Below the pieces are notes generated by a model. It saw only the letters and a program-made list of their open reading frames with translations. It had not been told where the DNA came from and did no database searches. Positions 17,308 to 28,551 of a DNA stretch of 64,000 nt are shown here, one piece after another. Source of the DNA: EB88 sp965199135 (lineage in GTDB: Bacteria > Acidobacteriota > Terriglobia > Terriglobales > Acidobacteriaceae); assembly GCA_965199135.1 (NCBI GenBank), contig OZ240685.1:310001-374000 (forward strand), given 5' to 3'. Every line of letters begins with the position of its first letter. The first letter of the stretch is position 1. Position numbers and translations under genes: made by a program.

Positions 17308-17565
17308 GTGCCGCTCCCGGCGGACTTGCCCGGGGTTCGACACAGGGTCGCGAACAACAAGCGGTTTCGAGAACCGTGCGAGCACCTCTCGATTGAAGAG
17401 GTCGCGCGGGGACTCCGCGGTACCTTGCCAGCCGGGTAGAGCGCACCCGCATGTCGATCTTCCTGCCTGCAGGGGCAGCCGCGCGGCTTCCATCAGGTCA
17501 ATGCGAATTCTCACGTGCTTCGCGGCATCATTCACTGCCGTCGGATCATCAGCATCTAGCGTTTC

Positions 17566-17712
17566 ATGGACACCTCCTTCGATACACTGCCCCGCGAAGA
17601 TACCTCGACCATCGGCATTCCCAAGTCTGCCGTCGTGCCGCTAATCGTCCTGGTCTCCGTTAGCCTTGCCTCGCTCACTGCGGTCATCATCATCCTTAGC
17701 CGCGATCGCTGA
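17566..17712 (+). CDS. Small single-pass membrane peptide (48 residues), unknown
   Basis: A 48-residue frame starting MDTSFDTLPREDTSTIG. A hydrophobic helix (about residues 23-44, VVPLIVLVSVSLASLTAV...) and a short basic tail SRDR follow. The N-terminus is acidic, so the tail would be cytoplasmic by the positive-inside rule. Support for a real gene: the clean segment structure, and a 15-bp hairpin that begins four bases after the TGA. No good ribosome site is visible and no homologue is recognised. The 258 bases before it (17308-17565) hold nothing I can support. Confidence 0.45.
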   Translation: MDTSFDTLPREDTSTIGIPKSAVVPLIVLVSVSLASLTAVIIILSRDR

Positions 17713-17715
17713 TAC

Positions 17716-17751
17716 GAGGAGTGGCTGCTCCCTGTTGAGCGGTCACTCCTC
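17716..17751 (+). terminator. Strong hairpin after the small membrane peptide gene
   Basis: Fifteen base pairs (two G-U) form between 17716-17730 and 17737-17751 with a 6-base loop. The hairpin starts immediately after the stop codon at 17710-17712. No T-run follows, so it may terminate poorly or protect the transcript end. Confidence 0.6.
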
Positions 17752-17806
17752 TGCAGAAGGCCGGCTGCTCGCATTCGGGGCCGGCACTCTGCTACAGTTC
17801 CTGCCC

Positions 17807-18601
17807 ATGCGGATCCCCTTTGCTTCCCTCGCGATGAAAACCATGGGCTGTGCCTTGTTGCTCGCAGCATCCTCTGTTGTGGCGCAAACCCCCCAGGTTC
17901 CCGATTGGGCACTGCCCGGCTCGGCGACTCACAAGCAGGTGCCGCCTCCTGCTGACTTCCATCGCGCGAGCCGGAACTTTGACACACCGATCGGCATCTT
18001 CACAGGCCAGTCCGATATCGGGGCGGCCGTTGTGCCGGGGAGCGCGTCCTACGACGCAGCCGCGAAGCAATATCGCATCACGTCCGCCGGATACAACATC
18101 TGGTACTCCCGCGATGAGTTTCGCTATCTCTGGAAGAAAACTTCAGGCGATGTTTCGCTGGCAGCGGACGTATCTTTCCCGGATGAGAAAGGCTACGGCG
18201 ATCGCAAGGCTGTGCTCGTGGTTCGGCAGAACCTCGAGGACGACTCGCAGGAAGCCATGGCAGGCGAGCATGGTACCGGCATGATTCATCTTGCCGAGAG
18301 GCCGGAGAAGGGCTCGGGCTTTGAAGACATGGAGTACCGCTTCTCCGGCATTGCAGACCCGGGCGGCCCGAACCTGCCTGTCATGGCCAGGCGAGTCGGG
18401 ATCGAAAAGCGCGGCGACGCCGTGACGCTGTTCATCAGCCTGCGGGGGGAGCCGATGCATGCCTTCGGTCCGCCGATGACGATCCATCTCCGTGGTCCGT
18501 ACTACGTTGGGATCGGCTTCTGCTCGCACCAGCCCGCAACCGCCGACACGGCAGTGCTTTCAGACGTGGTGCTCGCGACCGGGTCCACGCCGATCCGCTG
18601 A
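17807..18601 (+). CDS. Exported protein, probably concanavalin-like fold, unknown function
   Basis: A 264-residue protein; the ATG at 17807 gives a proper signal peptide (MGCALLLAASSVVAQ). The mature part contains GIFTGQSDIGAAVVPGSASYD, SAGYNIWYSRDEFRYLWKK and DVSLAADVSF. These are familiar from the C-terminal, jelly-roll-like part of acidobacterial proteins annotated as TolB-like or glycosidase-associated. No catalytic residues can be assigned. It is plausibly a glycan-binding or accessory protein. An in-frame extension back to 17666 overlaps the small peptide gene and is rejected. Confidence 0.6.
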   Translation: MRIPFASLAMKTMGCALLLAASSVVAQTPQVPDWALPGSATHKQVPPPADFHRASRNFDTPIGIFTGQSDIGAAVVPGSASYDAAAKQYRITSAGYNIWYSRDEFRYLWKKTSGDVSLAADVSFPDEKGYGDRKAVLVVRQNLEDDSQEAMAGEHGTGMIHLAERPEKGSGFEDMEYRFSGIADPGGPNLPVMARRVGIEKRGDAVTLFISLRGEPMHAFGPPMTIHLRGPYYVGIGFCSHQPATADTAVLSDVVLATGSTPIR

Positions 18602-18609
18602 ACCCGCAT

Positions 18610-19353
18610 TCAGCGGGAAGGACGGTGGTGCGCACGGTACACGTAGTGCCCGATCAGCCATCCGGCGGCCGCGCCTACGATCACGTCGGTAGGAAAATGC
18701 TGCTGCCCAAGCACGCGGGTGAGGCTGGTCCCGGTCGCCAGGGTGTACGCGCCAAACTGCACCCAGTGTGAGGGGTACTCCTCTGCAAGGACCGAGGCTG
18801 AGGTCCAGGCGAGCAGGCTGTGCGAAGACGGAAACGATGAGTCGGGGCCGGCACTCGACTGGAAGAAGAGGCCGTGAGCGTGGTCGAGCGCGGGACGCTC
18901 GCGCCAGAAGACCAGCTTGGTGGCCTGCTCGACAACCAGGCCGTCGAGCAGCGCTTCGCCGCCGAGGATGCCCCGCTCGCGTGCGTCGGTGTTGCCCGTC
19001 CACTGGCCATCTGCGATCAGGGCAAGCGGCGCAGCGATGAAGCCGCCGATCAGGGCGTTGGAGGCTGTGACGTTCGCGTTGTTGAAGCTCGCCTCATGCG
19101 TGACGATCGAGCCCATAACATGGTGGTCGGTCGCAATGGTGAAGCCCGTGACGATGGCCACGGGCGCGAGCCATTTCAGATCACCAACGTGAAGATGCGC
19201 AGGACTGGTCCAGATGGCTTGCTGGTCGCCGAGAAAGGCTCGCGGAACGCCGCGCAGGGTGGCCTCTTCAGTAGCCTGCGACGGAGGGGCATCGGGAAGC
19301 GAGGCGGAAGGTGAGTCAAGCGAAGCAGCAAGCAGGAGAGCGGCAAGATACAT
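18610..19353 (-). CDS. PAP2-family membrane phosphatase
   Basis: A 247-residue protein with a signal-like N-terminus and several membrane segments. It carries the three phosphatidic-acid-phosphatase motifs: KLVFWRERP (K-x6-RP), FPSSHSL (PSGH variant) and TRVLGQQHFPTD (R-x5-H-x3-D, with Thr for the usual Ser). Family members dephosphorylate lipid phosphates, undecaprenyl pyrophosphate or sugar-linked lipids at the periplasmic face. The substrate is not determined. It converges on the secreted protein gene, with eight bases between the stops. Confidence 0.9.
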   Translation of the reverse strand: MYLAALLLAASLDSPSASLPDAPPSQATEEATLRGVPRAFLGDQQAIWTSPAHLHVGDLKWLAPVAIVTGFTIATDHHVMGSIVTHEASFNNANVTASNALIGGFIAAPLALIADGQWTGNTDARERGILGGEALLDGLVVEQATKLVFWRERPALDHAHGLFFQSSAGPDSSFPSSHSLLAWTSASVLAEEYPSHWVQFGAYTLATGTSLTRVLGQQHFPTDVIVGAAAGWLIGHYVYRAHHRPSR

Positions 19354-19475
19354 TTCTTCTGATTATCGGTTGCAGCCGCATCGCTGGAGCGAACGATGAA
19401 CACGATGTCATGCACAGGCCGATTGGTCGCAGCCGAACTCACTTGATCGGGCCGTGAGGAGAAGCTTCGGGAAGC

Positions 19476-20561
19476 CTATGCGCGCGTCAGATCGAGCACT
19501 AATCGCTCAAGCACCAGCTTCTTATCGACGGGGCTGGAGCGGACTTCCATGTCGGCGCGGGCGACAGCCTGGATCGCGGCCATCAACTCACTTTGCGTCT
19601 TGTAGCGACGGGCCTGCTTGATCACGTCATCCGCAGCAAAGGGGGGCAGGCGGAAACCCTGCCAGAGTGCGCCCCAGATCGCTCGGCTATCGCGCACATT
19701 CTTCTCCAGGATCACGAGCATCTGCCGAAAGGTACGGGCCAGCATATAGAGGTGGCCGATAGCCGCGTCCTCGCCACCGTCGCTGGCATTGAGCAATCCC
19801 TCGAGCAAGAAAAGAGCGCGACGCCGATCCTTGCGCGAGATCGCATCGGTCAACTCGTACAGCGAGCGCTGCTTTGCGCCAAGCACCATCGTCTCAACGT
19901 CTGCAAGCGTGATGTCGGAGCGCCCCGTGGTGTAGAGCAGCAGCTTCTCCCACTCGTTGCCGATCAGCAACATGTCGGCTCCCAGGGCGTCGGCCAGTTC
20001 ACGCGCGGCGTCGGGGGCGAGCTGCTTTTCTTCGCGCTGTGCTTCGCTGTTGAGCCACTTCACTGCGTCCTGTTCGTCGGCGCGCGCAAGCTCCACCACA
20101 CCGCACCACTCGCCAAGTGTTTCTCGGATGCGTTCGTAGCGGGTCTTGTCGTCCATCTCCATGCGGCGCGGGTCCGCGGGGATGCGGAGATGGTCCGCGA
20201 CGAAGATCACCAGGGCGCTCGGGTTGGGAGAGCGAAAGTAGGCGTCGATGGCGGCGAATTCTTCCTTTTTCGCGCCGCGGCCATAGAGCGCCTTCAGCCC
20301 GCGCACAAAGAACAGTTGAAAGGGAGCCATCAGCGAGGGCGTCTGCGCCGAGTCAAGGATGTCGAAGATCGAGGTATCGGCAAGATCGAGATCATGCAGA
20401 CAGAAGTCACCGAGGTCCTGGGGGACGAACTTCTCGATCAGCGCACGGCGGCAACGGTTGTAGTGAAATGCCTCATCCCCGATGAGCACGTACCCGGGTC
20501 GAAGCTGGCCGCCCCTGATCTCGGCGAGAAAGCGATCGGTCGATGCGAAACCGGCACCCAT
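19476..20561 (-). CDS. holA: DNA polymerase III delta subunit
   Basis: Clamp-loader subunit that opens the beta clamp. The 361 residues show the family pattern: N-terminal YVLIGDEAFHYNRCRRAL, the region VVELARADEQDAVKWLNSEA, the central ADALGADMLLIGNEWEKLLLY and LYELTDAISRKDRRRAL, and the C-terminal all-alpha part. It follows lptE with a two-base gap; lptE-holA adjacency is widely conserved in Gram-negative bacteria, which supports both calls. Confidence 0.92.
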   Translation of the reverse strand: MGAGFASTDRFLAEIRGGQLRPGYVLIGDEAFHYNRCRRALIEKFVPQDLGDFCLHDLDLADTSIFDILDSAQTPSLMAPFQLFFVRGLKALYGRGAKKEEFAAIDAYFRSPNPSALVIFVADHLRIPADPRRMEMDDKTRYERIRETLGEWCGVVELARADEQDAVKWLNSEAQREEKQLAPDAARELADALGADMLLIGNEWEKLLLYTTGRSDITLADVETMVLGAKQRSLYELTDAISRKDRRRALFLLEGLLNASDGGEDAAIGHLYMLARTFRQMLVILEKNVRDSRAIWGALWQGFRLPPFAADDVIKQARRYKTQSELMAAIQAVARADMEVRSSPVDKKLVLERLVLDLTRA

Positions 20562-20563
20562 GG

Positions 20564-21097
20564 CTAGAAGCTCTCCGTTATATCCGCCACCAGGGACTGC
20601 GCAAAGTCGCGGGAGAGTCGTCCCAGGGCAGCCGGGTCTTCCTGGATGAAGGAAACAAGGTCCTGCGTGGACTCATACTGCTGGCGGAACACATAGGCAT
20701 TGTTCTGAAAAAGCACCTTGCCCTCGCGATCGGTGAGGCGCACGCGCGCGGTCACCGTGACTTCGTACGACGAGGACTGGTTGGTGTTGGAGTTGTAGGT
20801 CAGTGCGTAGACAGTGAAGCCGGTGATCTCACCATGAAGCACCGCATCGGCGTCGCCCGGGTCCTCAGAGGGAGTCGTGCGGAAGGCGGTGCGTGTGCCC
20901 AGTTCCTTGATCACGGCCTGCGTCATGGTCAGCTCGACGTGATAGGCCTGGGTGCGATTCTTGAAGATCGGCACGTCGATGAGCCGCGTGGCAGCCGGAA
21001 GGTGGGTCGCGCCGCCAGCAGTGTGGTACCCGCAGCCTCCCAATGGGATCAGCGAAAATGTGAGCGTAAGGGACAGTAGCCGACGGTTCAGGACCAT
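20564..21097 (-). CDS. lptE: LPS-assembly lipoprotein LptE
   Basis: Outer-membrane lipoprotein that plugs LptD and helps insert lipopolysaccharide. The 177 residues start with a signal peptide and the lipobox LGGC (C22), followed by GYHTAGG, typical of the family. The mature part contains RLIDVPIFKNRTQAYHVE and the strand-rich VTVTARVRLTDREGKVLF. It is operonic with holA. Together with waaA and lpxK elsewhere in the window it implies an LPS-bearing outer membrane. Confidence 0.88.
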   Translation of the reverse strand: MVLNRRLLSLTLTFSLIPLGGCGYHTAGGATHLPAATRLIDVPIFKNRTQAYHVELTMTQAVIKELGTRTAFRTTPSEDPGDADAVLHGEITGFTVYALTYNSNTNQSSSYEVTVTARVRLTDREGKVLFQNNAYVFRQQYESTQDLVSFIQEDPAALGRLSRDFAQSLVADITESF

Positions 21098-21180
21098 GCG
21101 TCCTCATTGTCGCAGAGGGCAGCGAGCGCGGGCTTTCGGGGCGAGGTACAGGTGGCGGCCGCTGGTACACTGGGGCCATT

Positions 21181-21879
21181 GTGACTGCCTTCCCCGTCGA
21201 ACTGGTGCCATCTATTCTGTCCGCAGACTTCGCGCGGCTGGCTGAGGAAGTTGCTGCCGCCGAGCGTGGCGGCGGCACTGCGATCCATGTCGATGTGATG
21301 GATGGGCACTTTGTCCCGAACATCACTCTGGGGCCGCCGGTTGTGCAGTCGTTGCGCAAGCACACCAAGCTCCCCCTCGATTGCCACCTGATGATCGAGA
21401 ACCCGGACGACTTTATCCCGGCTTTCGCCGAGGCTGGGGCCAACTGGGCCAGCGTTCACTACGAGGCGTGCCGGCATCTCCATCGCACGATCGAGCTGAT
21501 CCGCTCGCACGACATGGAGCCAGGCGTGGTCTTGAACCCGGCGACTCCAATCGACCTGCTGATCCCGGTGCTCCCGCTTCTGCACCATGTGCTGATCATG
21601 AGCGTCAATCCTGGCTTCGGCGGGCAGCGGTTCATCCCGTACTCGCTGACCAAGATCCGCGACCTGCGCAGCCTGCGCGACCGGATGGGGTTGTCCTTTC
21701 GGATCGAAGTGGACGGGGGAGTCGGCCTGGACACGATCGCCTCGGTCGTCGAGGCAGGGGCGGAGCTGCTCGTGGCCGGCTCGGCCGTCTTTGGCGAGGG
21801 CAAGCCGGAGCAGGATGGCGCCCGGCTGCTGCGCGCTGCCGAAGAAGCGAGACGCCATTCGGGCGAGGTCACCGTCTAA
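21181..21879 (+). CDS. rpe: Ribulose-phosphate 3-epimerase
   Basis: Interconverts ribulose 5-phosphate and xylulose 5-phosphate in the pentose phosphate pathway. The 232-residue TIM barrel shows the metal-site and catalytic segments VDVMDGHFVPNITLGP, LDCHLMIENP, VNPGFGGQRFI and EVDGGVGLDTI. The start is GTG at 21181. It is divergent from lptE with 83 bases between them, and a short hairpin with TTTT follows. Confidence 0.96.
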   Translation: MTAFPVELVPSILSADFARLAEEVAAAERGGGTAIHVDVMDGHFVPNITLGPPVVQSLRKHTKLPLDCHLMIENPDDFIPAFAEAGANWASVHYEACRHLHRTIELIRSHDMEPGVVLNPATPIDLLIPVLPLLHHVLIMSVNPGFGGQRFIPYSLTKIRDLRSLRDRMGLSFRIEVDGGVGLDTIASVVEAGAELLVAGSAVFGEGKPEQDGARLLRAAEEARRHSGEVTV

Positions 21880-21909
21880 CCGGATTAGGCTGCTGCTCGT
21901 CTGTTAAAT

Positions 21910-21929
21910 CTGCCGGGGGGCAGGCTTTT
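21910..21929 (+). terminator. Probable terminator of rpe
   Basis: CTGCC (21910-21914) pairs with GGCAG (21919-21923) across a GGGG loop, followed by GC and TTTT. The stem is short but GC-rich and 31 bases after the rpe stop. The remaining bases up to 22089 hold no gene that I can support. Confidence 0.45.
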
Positions 21930-22089
21930 CAGTGCAACCCGGCGTCCCCGGGGCGACAAACCCCGCGTGGTGGCATTACCCTAGAGTTCGGGGCAGGTCG
22001 TTGGGCAATTATCTCGCCGGCCTTGGATCGTGAAGAGCTGCGGGACCCTGTTTTCGCCGGCAGACAAGACTGCTCCAACCGAGGTATCC

Positions 22090-23829
22090 ATGTCGTTTTT
22101 TTACCGTAGCGCGCCCGTTCTGGCTCTTGGGCTTTGTTTTGTTCTCGTCCCGGCCAGCCACGGAGCCACCAAGAAGAACAAGAAGAATACCGATCTGAGC
22201 GCCAACCCGATTGCGGACGTCGACTCGAAGCAGCCGGACAAACAGCTCTACGACAAGGCGATGCTGGCCATGAAGAAGGGCAAGTACGACATCGCCCGGC
22301 TGGACCTGCAGACCCTGATGAACACCTATCCGGACTCCGAGTACCAGATGCGCGCCAAGCTCTCGGTCGGCGACACCTGGTACAAGGAAGGCGGTACCGC
22401 TGCCCTCGCCCAGGCGGAGCAGGAGTACAAGGATTTCATTACCTTCTTTCCGAATACGCCGGAAGCCGCCGAAGCCCAGATGAAGGTCGGCGACATCTAC
22501 TTCTCGCAGATGGACAAGCCGGATCGCGATCCGCAGAACGCGGAGCATGCCGAGGACGAGTACCGGCAGATGATTCAGCAGTTCCCGGACTCGAGCCTGG
22601 TCCCGCGCGCCAAGCAGAAGCTGCGCGAAGTGCAGGAGGTGCTGGCGCAGCGCCAGTTCGAGATCGGCGAGTTCTACAGCCTGCACGAGAACTGGCCAGC
22701 GGCGATCGCCCGACTCCAGACGGTTGCGGATAACTACCCACTGTTCTCGCACTCCGATCAGACGCTGATCACCATCGGTGATGCCTACGCCCAGCAGGCT
22801 GCCATGGTGCAAAACCTGCAGATGCCGGCGAAGGCCAAAGCAGAGCTCGAGAAGGCGTATAACGACCGCGCCGCCCAGGCATGGGACCGCGTCGTCACCC
22901 GCTACCCCATGGCTCCGCACGTGGAAGATGCCAAGGACCGGCTGATCGCCGCGGGTCGGGCCGTGCCCGAGCCAAGCGCTGCCGAAATGGCAGAGAGCGA
23001 GGCCGAAGAAGGCAGCCGCACGCCTATCCGTCTCAAGGACCGCGCCCTGCTGATGATCCAGCACGGGCCCTCCACGATCGAAAGTGTGCGCGTCGGCGAG
23101 CCGACGATGGCCGATGCGCCCCCGACCCTTGCGCCGGCAGTTGCGCAGAAGACCCTCGACAACTATCAGCTCGCGATGAAGGGCGAGCCCATTCCGGCTG
23201 CTGCGCCCTACGGCGCGGCAGCCACGGCTGTCGCTGCCAACACCGCGCCGGCAGCCGGCGACTCGGGAGCAGCCGAGCCTGCTGTGACGATGACCAACGT
23301 CCCGGATAGCTCCGGCGGCAACACAGTCGGGGCCGAGGTCGTCTCGGCACCGAACAGCGCCGCAACGCCTGGACCGAGCGATGCTGCCCCCCGGAGCACG
23401 GATGCCCCGGTCACGCAGCCAAATGCTGCCCCTGGCGCAAGCGGAACACCTGTCAACGGAAACAACATCATCAGCACACCGTCCACCGGCACAACGGTCG
23501 GTGCTCCGGATACCGCCGGAACAGCTGCTGCAGGAGTTGCAGGGGCGGCTACCCCGTCAGCGGCGGCGTCCAAAAATCCGGATCGCGTTTACGGCCTGGC
23601 GACCCCGGTGGGGCCAAATACCCCGGCCGCGCTGCCGCCAATCGATAAGCCGGCTGCCGCTGCCGACCAGATCAATGATGTGAAGACCAACGGCCAGCCC
23701 CAGGTCTCCACCGGTACGAGCACGGGCAAGCCGGGCAAGAAGAACCCCAAGCCGGCGTACAACGGCGGCGACGAGTCTTCGAGCAAGCACCACAAGAAGA
23801 AGGGCGTCGACAAGCTCAACCCCTTCTAG
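22090..23829 (+). CDS. bamD: BamD-like exported TPR protein with long Ala/Pro/Thr-rich tail
   Basis: A 579-residue protein; the ATG at 22090 has GAGG five bases upstream and gives a clean signal peptide (ALGLCFVLVPASHGA). Residues about 45-300 are BamD/YbgF-like TPR repeats (LYDKAMLAMKKGKYDIARLD, YKDFITFFPNTPEAAEAQ, RLQTVADNYPLFSHSDQ). BamD proper is a lipoprotein of about 250 residues in the beta-barrel assembly machine. Here the cysteine context (LGLC) is not a lipobox, and a tail of roughly 200 low-complexity residues is added, ending lysine-rich. Role in outer-membrane assembly is inferred from the repeats only; the gene symbol is tentative. Confidence 0.7.
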   Translation: MSFFYRSAPVLALGLCFVLVPASHGATKKNKKNTDLSANPIADVDSKQPDKQLYDKAMLAMKKGKYDIARLDLQTLMNTYPDSEYQMRAKLSVGDTWYKEGGTAALAQAEQEYKDFITFFPNTPEAAEAQMKVGDIYFSQMDKPDRDPQNAEHAEDEYRQMIQQFPDSSLVPRAKQKLREVQEVLAQRQFEIGEFYSLHENWPAAIARLQTVADNYPLFSHSDQTLITIGDAYAQQAAMVQNLQMPAKAKAELEKAYNDRAAQAWDRVVTRYPMAPHVEDAKDRLIAAGRAVPEPSAAEMAESEAEEGSRTPIRLKDRALLMIQHGPSTIESVRVGEPTMADAPPTLAPAVAQKTLDNYQLAMKGEPIPAAAPYGAAATAVAANTAPAAGDSGAAEPAVTMTNVPDSSGGNTVGAEVVSAPNSAATPGPSDAAPRSTDAPVTQPNAAPGASGTPVNGNNIISTPSTGTTVGAPDTAGTAAAGVAGAATPSAAASKNPDRVYGLATPVGPNTPAALPPIDKPAAAADQINDVKTNGQPQVSTGTSTGKPGKKNPKPAYNGGDESSSKHHKKKGVDKLNPF

Positions 23830-23850
23830 GCTGAGCCTGGCAAAGACCAG

Positions 23851-23884
23851 CGGCCGCACTCCTCGGGGTGCGGCCGTTTTCTTT
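23851..23884 (+). terminator. Rho-independent terminator of the BamD-like gene
   Basis: CGGCCGCAC (23851-23859) pairs perfectly with GTGCGGCCG (23868-23876). TTTTCTTT follows at 23877-23884. It starts 22 bases after the stop and separates the gene from pabBC. Confidence 0.88.
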
Positions 23885-23898
23885 ATGGATCGAGAGAG

Positions 23899-25734
23899 AT
23901 GGACACCAGGCATTCCCATCGCGAGCAGGCTTCGCAGACACAGCACACCATTCTGCTGGAAGACGCGCGCGCCGAAGGAGCGGGGCGCTCGCTGTTGTTT
24001 GCCGATCCGCTCGAGTGGCTGGAGGTGCGCACCCTGGACGAGATCCCGGCACTCTTTCGCCGGCTTGAAGAGGCGCGGCGCGAGGGTCGCTGGGCCGCAG
24101 GGTATCTGGCATATGAGTGTGGCTTCCACTTCGAGCCCTCGACACTTCCTCTGGGCTGGGAGTTGCAAGCAGATGAGCTACCGCTCGCTGCGTTCGGGAT
24201 CTACCGCACACCCCTCTCCTTGCAGTCAGAAGTGAAAGCCGGCACGACACGCCGCGGCGCGAGTGAACTCGAGCCCGATCGAGGAGATGCCTGGTTTGCG
24301 GAGGCCGTTGGCGCCATCCACCGCGCGATCGAAACAGGAGACACCTACCAGGCCAATCTCACGCTGCGTCTCGAGGGGACCTGCGATCCGGACGCAGCTG
24401 CGTTGTTTGCCCACATGATGGACCGGCAGCCGGTTGCCTTTGGCGCCATGCTCCGCATTGGGGAGCGCGTCCTCCTGTCTGCCTCGCCTGAGCTCTTCTT
24501 CCGCCTGGAGGGGGGCGCGGCCAGCCGGGAGATCACGGTGCGGCCGATGAAAGGGACAGCGCCTCGGGGACGCGACGCCGCAGAAGACGACCGTGCGGCG
24601 GCTGCGCTCGCAGGCGACGAGAAGAACCGCGCCGAGAACATCATGATTGTCGACCTTCTGCGCAGCGACCTCGGCAGGATCGCCGCGCCCGGCACCGTGC
24701 GTGTGTCGGAGCTCTTCGCCGTCGAGCGGCTCCCGTCCCTGCTGCAGATGAGCTCCGAGGTGCGTGCCAGGCTGCGGGCGGAGGTCGACAGCTACGCGCT
24801 GTTTCGCGCGCTGTTCCCCTGCGGATCGATTGTGGGCGCTCCCAAGGTACGCACCATGGAGATCCTGCGAGCGATCGAGAGGCGCGATCGCGGTGTATAC
24901 ACGGGCGCAATCGGCTACTTTGCCCCGGATGGCGAAGCCGTCTTCAGCGTGGCGATCCGCACCGCGGTGTGCCAGGCTTCGTCGGTCAGCATGGGAGTCG
25001 GCGCGGGGATCACCTACAGCTCGGAGGCAGCGGACGAATACCGGGAGTGCCTGTTGAAGGGCGCGTTTCTCCGGGAACCGGACTTTCAGTTGATCGAGAC
25101 GATGCGCTGGGAGGCTGGGAAGTGTCTGCTGCTCGAGCGACACATGGAGCGGCTGGCCCGTTCGGCCGGGTACTTTGGCTTCCATTGGGACAGGGCGCGT
25201 GTTGAGGCTGCACTCTCGGACCAGGCTGCCGGCCTTGACCCCGGCGCGTGGAAGCTTCGCCTGCTGCTGTTCGCGGATGGACGACTCTCGCTCTCACCAC
25301 CGGAGCCGATCGTCGCGGAACCAGGCTCTCTTCGCGCGATGCTTTGGCTCAAGCCCCTGTCAGCGGCGGATCCTTTTCTCGGCCACAAAACCACAAAGCG
25401 TGCGGTGTACGACCAGGCGGCGCGGGCAGCACGCGATCGGGGCTTCGTCGATGCCATCTTTCAGAACGAACACGGAATGGTGGCAGAAGGCGCGCTCCAT
25501 TCCGTGCTGGTGCGCCATGGAGATCAGTGGCGTACGCCACCTCTCCGCGCCGGGGCCCTGCCAGGCGTCTCGCGGGCGCATCTGCTGGCAACAATGACCA
25601 ACCTGCGTGAAGCGGACGTACCCCTGGAAGCGCTGCTCGATGCTGCGGAGGTGTGGCTGGTGAATGCCGTGCGCGGCATCCGGCGGGTGCGTGTCGAGGC
25701 CCCATGCAAAGAGGAATCGTTGCCACTAAAATAA
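23899..25734 (+). CDS. pabBC: Bifunctional aminodeoxychorismate synthase component I / aminodeoxychorismate lyase (PabB-PabC fusion)
   Basis: Makes 4-aminobenzoate for folate. The first ~390 residues are the chorismate-binding PabB part, with RPMKGTAPRG (K218 in the PIKGT position), DLLRSDLGRIA, FPCGSIVGAPK and GAIGYFAPDG. The rest is a fold-type IV PLP enzyme, PabC, with the Schiff-base lysine K497 in GHKTTKRAVYDQA and the NEHGMVAEGALHSVLV segment. The fusion makes both steps after ammonia supply in one chain; the glutaminase PabA is not in the window. It opens the long plus-strand gene run after the BamD terminator, with valS 33 bases downstream. Confidence 0.93.
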   Translation: MDTRHSHREQASQTQHTILLEDARAEGAGRSLLFADPLEWLEVRTLDEIPALFRRLEEARREGRWAAGYLAYECGFHFEPSTLPLGWELQADELPLAAFGIYRTPLSLQSEVKAGTTRRGASELEPDRGDAWFAEAVGAIHRAIETGDTYQANLTLRLEGTCDPDAAALFAHMMDRQPVAFGAMLRIGERVLLSASPELFFRLEGGAASREITVRPMKGTAPRGRDAAEDDRAAAALAGDEKNRAENIMIVDLLRSDLGRIAAPGTVRVSELFAVERLPSLLQMSSEVRARLRAEVDSYALFRALFPCGSIVGAPKVRTMEILRAIERRDRGVYTGAIGYFAPDGEAVFSVAIRTAVCQASSVSMGVGAGITYSSEAADEYRECLLKGAFLREPDFQLIETMRWEAGKCLLLERHMERLARSAGYFGFHWDRARVEAALSDQAAGLDPGAWKLRLLLFADGRLSLSPPEPIVAEPGSLRAMLWLKPLSAADPFLGHKTTKRAVYDQAARAARDRGFVDAIFQNEHGMVAEGALHSVLVRHGDQWRTPPLRAGALPGVSRAHLLATMTNLREADVPLEALLDAAEVWLVNAVRGIRRVRVEAPCKEESLPLK

Positions 25735-25767
25735 GGAACAGAGTGGCCCGGGAGGCCTCGAGACCTC

Positions 25768-28542
<2,775 letters not shown>

Positions 28543-28551
28543 GGAGCACCG

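Noticed and set aside
17296..17535. A 79-codon minus-strand frame between ydcF and the small membrane peptide
   Set aside because: No ribosome site, no recognisable segment structure, overlaps the ydcF end; composition like random GC-rich sequence. Cannot exclude a small gene.
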